Part shown: piece after piece, positions 23,047-35,108 of the stretch
How the letters are laid out: every line of letters starts with the position of its first letter
Position numbering within the stretch: position 1 is the first letter of the stretch
NCBI GenBank assembly: GCA_030737875.1
Contig: CM060912.1
Span: forward strand, 880,113,199 to 880,177,198
Reading direction: 5' to 3'
Length of the DNA stretch: 64,000 nt
Source: Allium sativum
Lineage: Eukaryota; Streptophyta; Magnoliopsida; Asparagales; Amaryllidaceae
Notes under the pieces: model-generated
Told to the model about the DNA's origin: nothing
What the model saw: the letters and a program-made list of their open reading frames with translations, nothing else
Databases searched by the model: none
Made by a program: the position numbers and the translations under genes

Positions 23047-24867
23047 TAAAACCTCGCGGTTTTTGACAATGGGGATTCATGCATCTAATTCGCACGCAGG
23101 CGGCATGTTTATTTTTATTTCCACAAATATTTCCAATTCATTTCAATCACCAATGGGTATTTTTCAACCACAACCAAACAATATCAACCACAAACAATTA
23201 TTCAACCATTCGTATTTTTCATCCAATATTTCACGCCAATTCACAACAATAAATATCGTCCATGGTTTGTGGACGAGGGGACTGTATATATATATATATT
23301 TATTTATTTATTATAATTGCTATATTTCACTTGCATTTCAACACATATATCAATTATTCTACGCATGTATAATTCATACTTCGCTTATATAGCTTACACC
23401 ACGCATGTACATGAGGTATACAACAAGTGTGTAATTTATATTTCGCTAATATAATTTATACATGACATTTTCCATTCAAATTCTTTTAATTTAGATTTCT
23501 CACATTGGTTTTCGGAGTGCTAAAAATCGTAGGTGACTCAGAAAAATCCGCGGCTTCTTCTATGAGGTAGAGAGCTTCCTTGCGGTCCCGATGTTTCCTG
23601 TTTCATCGAATTTCGTCAACACACCAAAAAGATATGATTTTTCAAAGTGCAAACATAAAAAAGAACTCACCTTTCTATTTGGTTCGAAACTAGGTTTGAG
23701 GTTTTCGTGAAATCCGCTGACCTGGACGACGATCAGGGAGTTGGACGTGGATGAGCTTTGAGGGGGCTTCCTATCGGTGGTGGTTTGGTCGTTGATGGTG
23801 GCAGATCGGAGCGGCGGCGGCGCTGGAAAGAGGCCGACTTTGGGCGCTCGATTCAGGCGGAGGAGGCATCGAGGGAGGGGGTGCTGGGGTCGGATTTGAA
23901 GAGGAGGCGGAGATGAGGCGACGACAGGTGGTGGCGGCGGCGATAAGGGCTGAGGCGGCGGCGATCGGTCGAAGAAGAATCGAACGGGTTTCGCCGTTGA
24001 AGTCGAGGGTTTCACAATTTTTTAATTTTTTTTAAATAATGAATGGAATTTTCTGATTCGTTGGAATATATATATTTCAGAAAATTAGGGTTTTCACCAA
24101 CGAACTCCTTTTCAAGCCCAACGACTGTCGCCCCTAGCTAAATACCCCCATCCTGGACACAATGGGATATGTTTCATTGGCCAATTCGACTATTACAGTC
24201 AGTTATTTTTCAAATTAAAATATAAAACATTTAATTTTTAACTTTGAACGTACATTTCAATTTTCCAGGGCCACAAACTAATTCGAAAAATTCCAGAAAA
24301 ATAAATCTAGCTATGTTTTGATGCTACGGTCCCAACAAAACTAGTTTCGTCGAATTCTGAGATCGTTTGAAAAATGGCCATTTTCTGGTCAATCCAATTT
24401 AACAGAAATTGACCAAACACATGTTCTTTTGCCTCGCTCACATACTAGCTTCAAAAATTATGAAATTTGAAATCTAGCAATGGTTTGACATCCCGGACCC
24501 AAAAAAAGTGGTTTCGTCGAATTCTGAGGTCGTTTGCAAAATATTTATTTTCCAGGGCTATATATTCTATATAGCGACCATTCTGAAAAATTAATTCGGC
24601 CATACCTTTTGGTTCCCGTTATGAAACTTCGATTTTTCAGATTCGTTAGAAAGGTATTGACTAACAGATTTAAATATTTTGGTTTCGCTAAAATCCGTTA
24701 TATTTTCCACCTTGCACAGTCAGTCAAAGTTTGAATTCAAATTTTCAAACTGACTCACTATTTCTAATTCACTATTTTATTGAAATATTCTATTTCAATT
24801 GTTCAAATTCCTTTGAAATCACCAATTTAAATTTTTTAAATTGGCTCGTATTTTCCGGGTTATTACA
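23047..24867 (-). repeat. A 3' LTR, part 2 (promoter-side segment, right of nested B)
   Basis: Resumes A's LTR after the duplicated TAAAA. It aligns with 33012-34828 of the other A LTR up to the terminus TATTACA at 24867. It includes the GC-rich leader island, the conserved 'atgaaatttgaaatctagca' block and the LTR start TGTAATAACCCGG in sense orientation. Confidence 0.9.
23670..24013 (-). promoter_or_regulatory. GC-rich leader island with 5' splice site, A 3' LTR
   Basis: A ~340-bp GC-rich stretch reads proline- and serine-rich codons on the - strand and ends AATAGAAAG|GTGAGTT, a strong 5' splice site with first intron base 23670. About 70 bp upstream of the island there is a plant leader-type 'aaaaccctaat' motif. 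The frame opens with GTG rather than ATG, so a translated product is doubtful. I read it as a transcribed leader exon. Confidence 0.55.
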
Positions 24868-24878
24868 ATCTCCCCCAC
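24868..24878 (-). other. A polypurine tract
   Basis: On the - strand GTGGGGGAGAT immediately upstream of the 3' LTR start at 24867. The upstream context 'cgaggacgaaaagtttta' is the chromovirus-type 3' end also seen in Z and B. Confidence 0.87.
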
Positions 24879-24968
24879 TTAAAACTTTTCGTCCTCGAAA
24901 AGGAAACAACAGTAAAGTAGGAAACAAAATGTAAATGCAAAGTATTGTAAAGGTACCTTGCACCGGAG

Positions 24969-25757
24969 TTAGTCAGAGATATCCACTCTGCATTTGGGGT
25001 AAGCTTGCTTAATGCTTTCCTCAGTCTCCCAAGTACAGTCTCTAGGATCACTGCTCCATTGCACTTTAACTAAATGAACCTTTTTGCTTCTTAGTTCTCT
25101 AGTTTCTTTGCCAACAATCTTCAATGGCTCTCTTCTGAGTGCTAATTCTGGAGTTATGTCTATATCCTGTTGCGCTGCTTCTTCTACAACAAGATCCGGA
25201 TCATGCACATGTCTTCTAAGTTGAGATACGTGAAATACATCATGCACTCTAGGCAACCAATCTGGTAATTGAACCCTATAAGCAAGAGTTCCAATTCGTT
25301 CGAGTATAGGAAAGGGACCAATAAATCGCGGTGCCAACTTCCCAGTTTTGCCAAATCTGATTACTCCTCTCATCGGAGAAACTTTCAAATAAACATGATC
25401 ACCAACAGCAAATGTCAAATCTCTTCTTCTAGAATCTGCATAACTTTTCTGTCGGCTTTGTGCGGTTCTCGATCGCTTTTTGATAAAGTCAACTTTATCA
25501 GATGCTTCTATAATCATATCGGGTCCTAGCACAAGTCTGTTGCCAAGTTCTACCCAACATGCTGGAGATCTGCATGGTCTGCCATATAATGCTTCAAATG
25601 GCGACATTCCCAAACTTGCTTGATAGCTATTGTTATTTGAGAATTCTGCCAAATGCAAGTGATCTTCCCATGACCCACCAAAATCAATTATACAAGCCCG
25701 CAATAAATCTTCTTGGATTCTATTCACCCGCTCAGTCTGGCCATCTGTTTGAGGGTG
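24969..25757 (-). pseudogene. A integrase C-terminus with chromodomain-like tail
   Basis: In-frame continuation of pol after the nonsense codon. The first codons carry the HPQTDGQTERVN motif with the third catalytic residue (Glu) of the integrase D,D-E triad. Counting from the ATG at 25727, a GPY/F-type motif (LAPRFIGPFPILERIG) lies at 131-146. The segment 201-244 (ELRSKK...LVKVQW...TWETEE...AYP) matches the degenerate chromodomain of Tekay/Del integrases, which targets insertion to heterochromatin. That domain is the main reason to place A among chromoviruses. Insertion of A and B into other repeats fits such targeting, but could also reflect selection. Confidence 0.9.
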
Positions 25758-28433
25758 TTAAGCGGTGCTCATATTCAGTTTCGTTCCCAATTTTGTCTGG
25801 AAAGCCTCCCAGAATTTGCTAGCAAATATCGGGTCTCTATCACTGACTATGCTGATGGGAATTCCATGCAGCTTAACGATTTCTTTGAAATATATATGTG
25901 CTAGACTTTGAGCAGTTCTATTGGATCTGACAGGTATAAAATGGGCAGTCTTCGTGAAGCGATCTACGATTACCCAAATGTTGTCATTACCTTTCCTGGT
26001 TCGCGGCAAGCCATCTATGAAATCCATGGAAATCTGTTCCCATTTACAACTTGGGACTTCCAACGGTTGCAACAGTCCAGCTAGCTTCTGTTGGTCGCTC
26101 TTGACCAATTGACAAGTAGGGCATCTGCTAACATACAAAGAAATATCCCTTTTCATTGCCTTCCACCAGAAAGTGCGTTTGACACCGTTGTACATTTTAC
26201 TCACACCAGGATGGATGCAAAATTTGGATTTATGGCATCCATCCAGCACTTCTCTTTTGAGCTCAGGAATATCGGGAACACATATTTTTTTATTCAACCT
26301 CAGAACTCCCTCACTATCCACTTGGAAACTGGAGCCTTCGCCCCTTTGAATCCTTCTTATCATCTCTTTCACAAAATTGTCACTTTTCTGAAGAACAGAT
26401 ATTTTATCAATCAATCCTGGCGTAATTATAAGATTGGCAATGATTGCGGTTTTTCTACTAAGCGCATCCGCTACAACGTTAGCCTTCCCCGGCGTATACA
26501 GGATATCAAGATCATACGCTGCAAGAAATTCTAGCCAACGCTGCTGTCTCAAATTCAGATATTTCTGGGTGTATAAATACTTCAATGATTGATGATCTGT
26601 GTACAGCACAAATTTCTCGCCCAATAAATAATGCCTCCAGATTTTCAATGCAAAAACGATGGCTAGCAACTCAAGATCATGAGTCACATAATTCTTCTCA
26701 TGCGGTTTCAGTTGGCGGCTTGCATAAGCGACTACTTGGCCTTTTTGCATTAACACTGTACCAAGACCTCTAATAGAAGCATCTTTCCAAATCGTTAAAT
26801 CCTGATTGCCATCTATGATGGTTAACACTGGATCAGTTGTCAGTTTCGATTTCAATTCGTGGAAAGCTTCTTCACAGTCAGAAGTCCACTTAAATTTCTC
26901 ATGCTTCTTCGTGAGCTTTGTTAACGGACCGGATATCTTCGAAAAATCCTTAACGAACTTTCGATAATAACTAGCTAACCCCATAAAACTTCTAACCACT
27001 GTGGGAGTAGTGGGTTGTTTCCAGTCTTGAATCGCTGTTATTTTGCTTGGGTCTACAGAAATCCCTTTCTCTGACACGACATGGCCAAGAAACTTCACTT
27101 CTTCTTGCCAGAAGACACATTTAGAGAATTTGGCTTTGAAGACGTTCTTCCTTAGAAACTCCAATACTTGTTCTAAGTGTTTTTCATGCTCAGGTTTTGA
27201 TTTGGAGTAGATTAAAATATCATCGATGAATACGAGGACAAATTTATTCAGAACCCCCCTGAACACTTTATTCATTAGATCGACAAAGTATGCTGGAGCG
27301 TTGCACAGGCCAAACGGCATTACTAACCATTCATAAAATATGTCTGGACCTCTGAAAGCTGTCAAAGGAACACACTCTTCTGCTATTCTCAATTGATGAA
27401 AACCTGTAGCTAGGTCCATTCGGGAAGATACTTTCGCCCCATTCAATTGGTCTAGCAGATCGTCGATGCGGGGTAATGGATACTTATTTTTGAGCGTCTG
27501 TTTGTTGAGGTCTCGGTAATCAACGCATAATCGAAGAGTACCGTCTGAGTTTGGGACAAACACAACAGCTGCACCCCAATTAGAAAAGCTAGGTCTGATT
27601 AGACCCTTCCACAACATTTGACGAGTTTGATCGCCTAATTCTTCTTTTTCCTTCGGAGTCATTATGCGAATTGGATGTACCACCGGTCTGGCATTGGGAA
27701 TTAGATCGATTCGGAATTCTATTTCTCTTTGCGGAGGTAAGTTTTCAACTTCTTCAAACACATCCGCATAGTTTCTAACAATCGGAATCTTTTCCAAGGA
27801 AGTGGGGATAAGTTCTAATGCCGACCAAAATTCTTCTCTATTCGGATTCGAACCATGACAGGGTATAAATATATGTCCAAGCTTCGTTCGAATTTTAACA
27901 ATTCTTTCTTCACAATTCACTTCGGCTTCATATTTCGTTAACCAATCCAGCCCGAGAATGATATCGAATTCGGGAAAATCCATAACGATTAAATCAAAGG
28001 GAAACTTGTATCGAGAAAAAGAAACAGGTACTTTACTATATGAACTGAGAATGAGAGATCCTCCTATCGGATTATGTACTTCAACCGATTCTTTAAGCTT
28101 TCTCTGTTTTAACTTTAATTTGTGCATTGTGTTACTAGCAATAAAACTACGTGATGCACTAGTGTCAAACAATATAGAGACATGAATATTTTTAATCGTA
28201 AGGGTACCTCCCAAAACATCGGGTTTACCTGCTCCATCGGAAGTAGCTGGCGGGCTCGACCCGTCATAGACGTGAGCTACTGCGGCTTTCTTCAGCAGAG
28301 GACAGTCTTTGACAAGATGATAGGTCTTGCGACAATTAAAGCAGGAGCGAGGGTTCTGAGAACCCTGGCTTGAACCTTGTGAATTTGTCTTATGCCTCTT
28401 TGGGGCTGTGCACACAATAGAGTAGTGCCCCAC
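25758..28433 (-). pseudogene. pol: A zinc knuckle, protease, RT, RNase H and integrase core (891 codons)
   Basis: This frame is open a little upstream of 28433, where a first CCHC knuckle lies. A second CCHC is at residues 31-44 (CFNC...H...C). The protease motif at 89-94 reads FDTSAS instead of the usual D[T/S]GA, so the catalytic loop glycine is changed. RT spans about 255-430, with D340 (MDLATGFHQ) and FIDD (402-405). RNase H spans about 545-660, with D551, E588, D613 and D656. Integrase has an HHCC motif (H734, H741, C771, C774) and catalytic D804 and D865. A TAA codon ends the frame just after 'NMSTA', before the catalytic Glu, where relatives have Tyr. The product would make cDNA and insert it, but this copy cannot. 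Confidence 0.9.
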
Positions 28434-29203
28434 TTTGCCACAGTTATAGCAGCTTCCTCTTGGCAGCTTGCCAGTCTGAGGTTTTGAAGATGCTGCTTGG
28501 CTTGACTCGCAGCAGGCTTGCGTTTGTTCTCGGCTTGGCTTCTAGCGTGATCCTGCTCCAGATGCCTATGGTCAAGGTCTTCGTAGTTGCATGTCATTTC
28601 CACCAGTTTGCTGAATTCCAGTTTGACATGGGCCATGGCTCTATCATGATACTGTCGCCTTAGCCCAAGGACAAACCTCTTATTTTTGGACTTTGCAGTG
28701 GCGACGAGCTTTGGAGCATAGGGTGACAACAGTGTAAATTTATTCAGATAATCCTGCATGGAAAGATCCCACTGCTGGAGGTTGGCGAAGTCATCGTGCA
28801 TTCGTTCTAGTGCTTGTTCCGGGACATATTTCTCCTTGAAGAGTTCTTTGAATCCATCCCATGTTCTTCCAGCTTCTCCATTCCCGACGGTGAGAGATTC
28901 CCACCATAGTTCAGCTTGTTCCTGCATAAGCCAGGCGCCCATAATTGCTTTATCTTGGTCTCCAAGCCTTAGGCCTTCAAGAATTTTCTCGCATGTTTTG
29001 AGCCATGCAAGGGCCTCTATTACTGTGCCAGTTCCCGAGAAGGTCTTTCCTCCTAAGTTTTTGTATCTCTTAGCTACACGGTCCAGCTCTAAGTATTGAG
29101 CGGCCGGAGGTTGTATCAAAGGTCCTTCTTCTACTGGGACTTCTCCCTGTCCTCTGCCACGGCCTGCACGGCCACCTCTAGCGGCTGCTGCTCTGGTTGC
29201 CAT
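28292..29203 (-). pseudogene. gag: A Gag segment (303 codons, C-terminus out of frame)
   Basis: Encodes the structural Gag protein that forms the virus-like particle in the cytoplasm. The N-terminus (residues 1-20) is rich in Ala, Arg and Gly. The retrotransposon Gag core lies at about 54-205, with the typical sequence order FSGTG...WLKTCEKIL, AELWWESL and FKELFKEKYVPEQ...F. After about residue 225 the frame departs from homology: the zinc knuckle is encoded in another frame, and the last ~70 residues are a frameshift product ending at a chance stop. ATG at 29203 is the first in frame and has the splice acceptor just upstream. Most likely a single base was lost or gained near 28480-28520. Confidence 0.88.
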
Positions 29204-29235
29204 TTGTCAAATTCTGTATAAGCAAGGAAAGAGTC
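29204..29235 (-). promoter_or_regulatory. Candidate 3' splice site just upstream of A gag
   Basis: On the - strand a pyrimidine-rich stretch (CTCTTTCCTTGCTTATACAG) ends in AG at 29214, and the gag ATG follows 10 nt later. The likely partner is the LTR donor at 33631, giving an intron of about 4.4 kb that would contain most of the LTR and the primer site. Predicted from sequence only. Confidence 0.55.
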
Positions 29236-29446
29236 AGCTAACAGAAATGATAGTTTACTGCATAGTTACGCAGAAAATTTACGGAAAGATAACGATGGAC
29301 TGATCAAATTGTTTTTGCTATTCTACTAGGCTCATTCTAGGAATTTACTAGTCCTATCTCTAATGAGCGACTCGCCTTAGAATACTACTGATTCTATTTT
29401 GACGAAGTGTTTAATGTGTTAGACTTTAGAACTAAGGTTAACTAAA

Positions 29447-29458
29447 GCTCCGATACCA
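29447..29458 (-). other. A primer binding site (tRNA-iMet type, one mismatch)
   Basis: On the - strand TGGTATCGGAGC begins 2 nt after the LTR end at 29461. It differs from the usual TGGTATCAGAGC by one base. Confidence 0.85.
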
Positions 29459-29460
29459 GC

Positions 29461-32400
29461 TGTGACGATACCAAAATCCCGTGACACGGTGTTAAGGATA
29501 ATCATTGGAATATAACACATTAATCATCATTAGCAGATCACAGATAATAGCATAAACAGAAAATAGAATAATTTACACACATATGACAGCGGAATCATAT
29601 AGATATCATCACATCAGAGAAGCACAGTACAGGATACAACTTAGTGCATAATGATACATAATCAGTCACCATCGCGAGAGGCGGAATCATACATAAAGAG
29701 TACACAAAATAAATATCAGTCTACATCGCCAATGGAGGAATCATAATATAGATACAATAATGGCGGAGAAAATCCAAGTCAGCACGGTGTAGTCAAGCCT
29801 TACCATGAGCCAAAAGTGCGTCAGAAACCTGTAACTAGGATGCCCGTGTGAAAATAAGGGCACCCGAGTTTGCAAGGTGAAACAAACTACGAGTCAGTCA
29901 TGGGACTGGTATGAGAAATCTACTTAACTTATTAACAACAATAATAAGGCCAATCAAAGGACCACGCCACTTTCGTGGAACGGGTTTACTCCAATGAGTG
30001 CTAGTGCATGAAATAAAGTAAATGATTAAATCATCGCAATGCTTTTTATAAAATGAAGCCATTATAAGACTCAGGTCCCATCACACAATGCAACGCAAGC
30101 CGGAGGATAGAGTTTTAACTTATAATGGCCAAAAATGCTTCATACGAATAAAACAAAAGTGTTTGATATTATTACCAGTGCATATATGTTTAGAAAGCAA
30201 ATTCAATCATAAATATCAATCCTAGGCGGCATAGTTACCATCTACTATGTCGCCATACTAGTAATACAATCACGTCCGCATATTTCGTATTGGAAATTGG
30301 ATTCCTTCATGAGTCGAGGCAAGGGGCAAGCTCCTCTCCGTTCGAGATACTCTAGCAAATGCCTTGGGACCGCACACAGCAATCCCTGGATCCTCCAAGG
30401 CCGGTCCTCCCTTACTTTTGAGGATTAGTTATTCCTGAACACAGTTTCCCGGTCCTTACAGACCTATAATCGAGGCGCCTCATATTCCAACAACCACACT
30501 AGTGAAAAGTAGATATAAATGTCAGGGCTGAGAGGTCACTGACACCACCAAAGCTAGAAAGAAACGTCGTGCACTCCTTGGGTCCTTCTCCTGTTTTTGA
30601 CTCATACCGGGGTGTGAGGCTCGCGAATTCACGTTATACACAAAGCTACGTCACATAGACCATGCTTTGATCATCAACCACAAGACTTTGCTTTGCAACA
30701 GAAGCCTTGATCATATGCCATTTAGGCGTGCCACACAGGCAATCCACTCCATGCGACTGATTTCTATCAATACATAACCTCTGAGCTCGTACGTCTCAGA
30801 GAAGGGCGTTAAGCAAAAGAATAAATTCTCCGCCGCCAAATAGATATATATTTAACAGAGATCAATCAGCACAGAACAAAATCCAATGTCAGACACACAG
30901 TCCATTTACAAGTCAGTTCTGGGTCTGAACGAAACCGGAGGAACCAATTCCTCGCATATCCATACAATCAACAGTATGTTTGGACAACTACTACTTCAGT
31001 TCCTTCATGGTAGCTACTCCAATCACGAGCATCAGTAGCGCCCATCCATCCAATGTGAAGATCGTCGGTCTTCAACCGTCTTCGACTCTTCGACTTCTCA
31101 ACGTCGATCGATTATTTGAAATGAGATGAACTCGGCCTTTTCAAATAACCCACGTATATTTAGATTTTCAAATCAATTAATCACATGGTTGGACTATTCA
31201 ACATTCACATTTCAGTTCTTTAGCTATAATTCTCATGTTAAATACCTTCAACCATCACATATCAAGCAAACACAACGAAATTGGTTTATTTCCACTCTAT
31301 ATCATCTATAGTATTTTATAACGATATATCACCATTTTTATTTATTTTAAAACGGCCATATTTAATTAAACGACGTTTCAGGTCGTGCCGATGCACTGGC
31401 GCTGTTTTTCACTAATTTTGTTTTACACATATCTGAAAATCTAACCGTTGGATCTTCACAAATTTAATATCATTAGGAAGGTCATTTCAAAACGAATCCA
31501 ACGGTTTCAGTTTTGGGAAAATCCGACGGTCGGATCTTCCACACTATCCATTTGAAGTTACGATTTCAATTTACGAACTGCAGCGACGTTATTCGATTTA
31601 ATTGAATTATATATATATATATATATATATATAAATATAATCGTTTCTGGCGCTGTTTTTCTTCAGATTTGAATTAAACATTCCAGACAATCCAACCGTC
31701 GGATCATCACAAAGTTGGTGCCGTTGGAAAGATATTTCCAAGGCGAACCCAACGGTTGCGGTTTCGGGAAAATCCAATGGTCGGATTTCCCGCACTAGTC
31801 GTTTGAAATCGCGGTTTCAAAACACGAACTGCACGACCACGTTTCGTTTTAATTTTATTTATATTTATATAAATATAGTTCATTCAAAAATTCCTATATC
31901 GTTTTCACTTCAATTATTTCACTAACGCCTTTAAATTTTGGAAAATTTCGCCATAACCTCCTTTGTACGGGAGGGGCTGGGAAAATTCCCAAATAGCCAC
32001 ATGGGCATCTCGTGTCAAAAAGAAAAAGAAAAAGCCAAGCGGCTAGCCAACAGGCTCATAAAATCATCACCCAAACAAAACAGTAAATGTGTACCTATTT
32101 GTCGGGCACAAAATTTTATTCCTCTTCTCTAGCCCCTTTGCTATAACCTGTTCAATAAATATGCATGTACATATATACAATTTTTATCACTTATCATTTT
32201 CCATTCCACTTCATATTTTATTTATTTTGGTTTAAAAACACCATTCATTCTAATGTTGCATGCATAGGCTAAAATCACATCATTAGCTTATTAACGTATA
32301 TTTCAACTCATGCATATTTTATTTGAACAAGTGGCTATTTTTAGCACTTCACATTTCAAAGATGATAATTTTGGCGAACTAAAATAGATTTCAACACATG

Positions 32401-34828
32401 ACTATTTTATTTAGTTCCTATGCATGTTAAAAATAATATTCCATTCACAAATATTTATTTCAACGTCCACATATCTCTAGCATATCACATATATTATAAA
32501 AATGATATTTTTATCATTTAAAATATTTATTCAACAAATGAATGTTTTCAACACTTCATAGTTTCAATAAAAATGTAATTTTTATTGCTCAATCTTTTAT
32601 TCAACACATGAACTTTTCCATTACACACACTTCTCAACACATGAGCATTTCCACACATGGATATTTTATTTATGTTGTTCATATAAGAAAGATAAGATAT
32701 TTATTGTTGAAACTATTTATATATAAGGCGAATATTTTTCATACTTTATATATATTATAAAAAGGTGATTTTTATTGTTTAGAAACTTCATTCATTCACA
32801 AAAGAATTTAATTTCCACACATCACTTTTCAACACATGAACATTTCCACACATGGATATAGTTTCAACATATGACTTTAATTTCAACGCATGAAAATAAT
32901 TTCAACATATGAAAATTATTCAAACACATAAAGGTTATTCAAAATTTTGGCAGCATAACAGCAGGGTAGTTAAAACCGGCACCGTCCCTAGTACGACTCC
33001 TCGCTCTACCTTAAAACCTCGCGGTTTTTGACAATGGGGATTCATGCATCTAATTCGCACGCAGGCGGCATGTTTATTTTTATTTCCTCAAATATTTCCA
33101 ATTCATTTCAATCACCAATGGGTATTTTTCAACCACAACCAAACAATATCAACCACAAACAATTATTCAACCATTCGTATTTTTCATCCAATATTTCACT
33201 CCAATTCACAACAATAAATATCGTCCATGGTTTGTGGACGAGGGGAGTATATATATATATATATATATTTATTATAATTGCTATATTTCACTTGCATTTC
33301 AACACATATATCAATTATTCTACGCATGTATAATTCATACTTCGCTTATATAGCTTACACCACGCATGTACATGAGGTATACAACAAGTGTGTAATTTAT
33401 ATTTCGCTAATATAATTTATACATGACATTTTCCATTCAAATTCTTTTAATTTAGATTTCTCACATTGGTTTTCGGAGTGCTAAAAATCGTAGGTGACTC
33501 AGAAAAATCCGCGGCTTCTTCTATGAGGTAGAGAGCTTCCTTGCGGTCCCGATGTTTCCTGTTTCATCGAATTTCGTCAACACACCAAAAAGATATGATT
33601 TTTCAAAGTGCAAGCATAAAAAAGAACTCACCTTTCTATTTGGTTCGAAACTAGGTTTGAGGTTTTCGTGAAATCCGCTGACCTGGACGACGATCAGGGA
33701 GTTGGACGTGGAAGAGCTTTGAGGGGGCTTCCTATCGGTGGTGGTTTGGTCGTTGATGGTGGCAGATCGGAGCGGCGGCGGTGCTGGAAAGAGGCCGACT
33801 TTGGGCGCTCGATTCAGGCGGAGGAGGCGTCGAGGGAGGGGGTGCTGGGGTCGGATTTGAAGAGGAGGCGGAGATGAGGCGACGACAGGTGGTGGCGGCG
33901 GCGATAGAGGGCGGAGGCGGCGGCGATCGGTCGGAGGAGAATCGAACGGGTTTCGCCGTTGAAGTCGAGGGTTTCACGTTTTTTTAATTTTTTGTAAATA
34001 ATGAATGGGATTTTCTGATTCGCCGGAATATATATATTTCAGAAAATTAGGGTTTTCACCAACGAACTCCTTTTCAAGCCCAACGACTGTCGCCCCTAAC
34101 TAAATATCCCCATCCTGGACACAATGGGATATGTTTCGTTGGCCAATTCGACTGTTACAGTCAGTTATTTTTCAAATTAAAGTATAAAACATTTAATTTT
34201 TAACTTTGAATGTACATTTCAATTTCCCAGGGCCACAAACTGATTCGAAAAATTCCAGAAAAATAAATCTAGCTATGTTTTGACGCTACGGTCCCAACAA
34301 AACTAGTTTCGTCGAATTCTGAGATCGTTTGAAAATGGCCATTTTCTGGTCAATCCAATTTAACAGAAATTGACCAAACGCATTTTCTTTTGCCACGCTC
34401 ACATACTAGCTTCAAAAATTATGAAATTTGAAACCTAGCAATAGTTTGACATCCCGGACCCAACAAAAGTGGTTTCGTCGAATTCCGAGGTCGTTTGCAA
34501 AATATTTATTTTCCAGGGCTATATATTCTATATAGCGACCATTCTGAAAATTCATTTGGCCATAACTTTTGATTCCCGTTATGAAACTTCGATTTTTCAG
34601 ATTCGTTAGAAAGGTATTGACTAACAGATTTAAATATTTTTGGTTTTGCTAAAATCCGTTATATTTTCCACCCTACACAGTCAGTCAAAGTTTGAATTCA
34701 AATTTTCAAACTGACTCACTATTTCTAATTCACTATTTTATTGAAATATTCTATTTCAATTGTTCAAAGTCCTTTGAAATAACCAATTTAAAATTTTTAA
34801 ATTGGCTTGTATTTTCCGGGTTATTACA
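29461..34828 (-). repeat. A 5' LTR
   Basis: A 5368-bp LTR in sense - orientation, starting TGTAATAACCCGG at 34828 and ending CGTCACA at 29461. It is uninterrupted and shows what the other LTR looked like before B inserted. It contains the GC-rich leader island (33631-33975), the palindromic motifs at 31440-31540 and 31690-31795, a (TA)n run at 31609-31633, and the conserved block at 30052-30130. No protein-coding evidence. Confidence 0.92.
33631..33975 (-). promoter_or_regulatory. GC-rich leader island with 5' splice site, A 5' LTR
   Basis: Counterpart of 23670-24013 in the LTR that drives A. It reads Pro/Ser/Ala-rich codons and ends AATAGAAAG|GTGAGTT, with first intron base 33631. The frame here has diverged from that in the other LTR (an early stop at 33732), which argues against selection for a protein. 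With the acceptor at 29214 it would form a spliced 5' leader for gag-pol mRNA. Confidence 0.55.
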
Positions 34829-34833
34829 AGTTA
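34829..34833. repeat. TSD of element A (right copy), AGTTA
   Basis: Matches 4805-4809 exactly and marks the return to element Z. Confidence 0.9.
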
Positions 34834-35108
34834 TAAAGTACGATTAGGAATAATTGCATACATGATGGACTCATGGCACCAACATAATCCGCATTAAGGA
34901 GGTCAACTGAATTAGTAGACCGCCTAGTTTTGCAATAGATAAGGACATGTACACACACTATGCATATGATCAAGAAAGCATTATAAATATTTTTAAGGAC
35001 AATGGACGCCTATGATTGAATGATTGAGTAGATTGATGTTGGATGTTAGGATATGCATTCTTCTTAATTTAGAGATTTCGGGGACGAAATCCTTTAAGGA
35101 GGGGAGAA
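34834..35108 (+). other. Z internal 3' remnant with polypurine tract
   Basis: Non-coding continuation of Z after A. Near the end 'gatttcggggacgaaatcc' and the purine tract AAGGAGGGGAGAA (35096-35108) immediately precede the LTR start. This is the classic 3' end of Tekay/Del elements. No reading frame of note. Confidence 0.85.

Larger units (their letters stand above)
24969..29203 (-). pseudogene. gag-pol: Element A gag-pol, broken by one frameshift and one nonsense codon
   Basis: The whole polyprotein of a Tekay/Del-like chromovirus (about 1400 codons) lies here in the order gag, CCHC zinc knuckles, protease, reverse transcriptase, RNase H, integrase, chromodomain. It starts with ATG at 29203, ten bases after a consensus 3' splice site, and ends at 24969, about 100 bp before the PPT. 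A single-base frameshift near 28480-28520 separates gag from the zinc-knuckle/pol frame. A TAA at 25758-25760 interrupts integrase; the frame resumes unchanged after it. Because chromoviruses normally use one continuous gag-pol frame, both are disabling mutations rather than programmed events, although the frameshift position leaves some room for doubt. The three open segments are described separately. Confidence 0.92.
4810..34828 (-). mobile_element. Element A: Tekay/Del-like chromovirus with 5.4-kb LTRs, containing nested element B
   Basis: A complete - strand Ty3/gypsy element: 5' LTR 29461-34828, PBS 29447-29458, gag-pol 29203 to 24969, PPT 24868-24878 and a 3' LTR (4810-24867) interrupted by B. 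Net of B and its duplicated target site the 3' LTR is 5367 bp, against 5368 bp for the 5' LTR, which confirms both boundaries. Domain order is gag-PR-RT-RNH-IN with a C-terminal chromodomain-like segment, so it is a chromovirus, most likely Tekay/Del. By eye the LTRs differ by a few percent (six differences in the first ~140 bp), so A is clearly older than B. One frameshift, one nonsense codon and a changed protease motif make this copy non-functional. Confidence 0.93.

Noticed and set aside
25269..28373. Several + strand frames of 60-150 codons across element A
   Set aside because: They are antisense shadows of gag-pol, which accounts for the whole region on the - strand.
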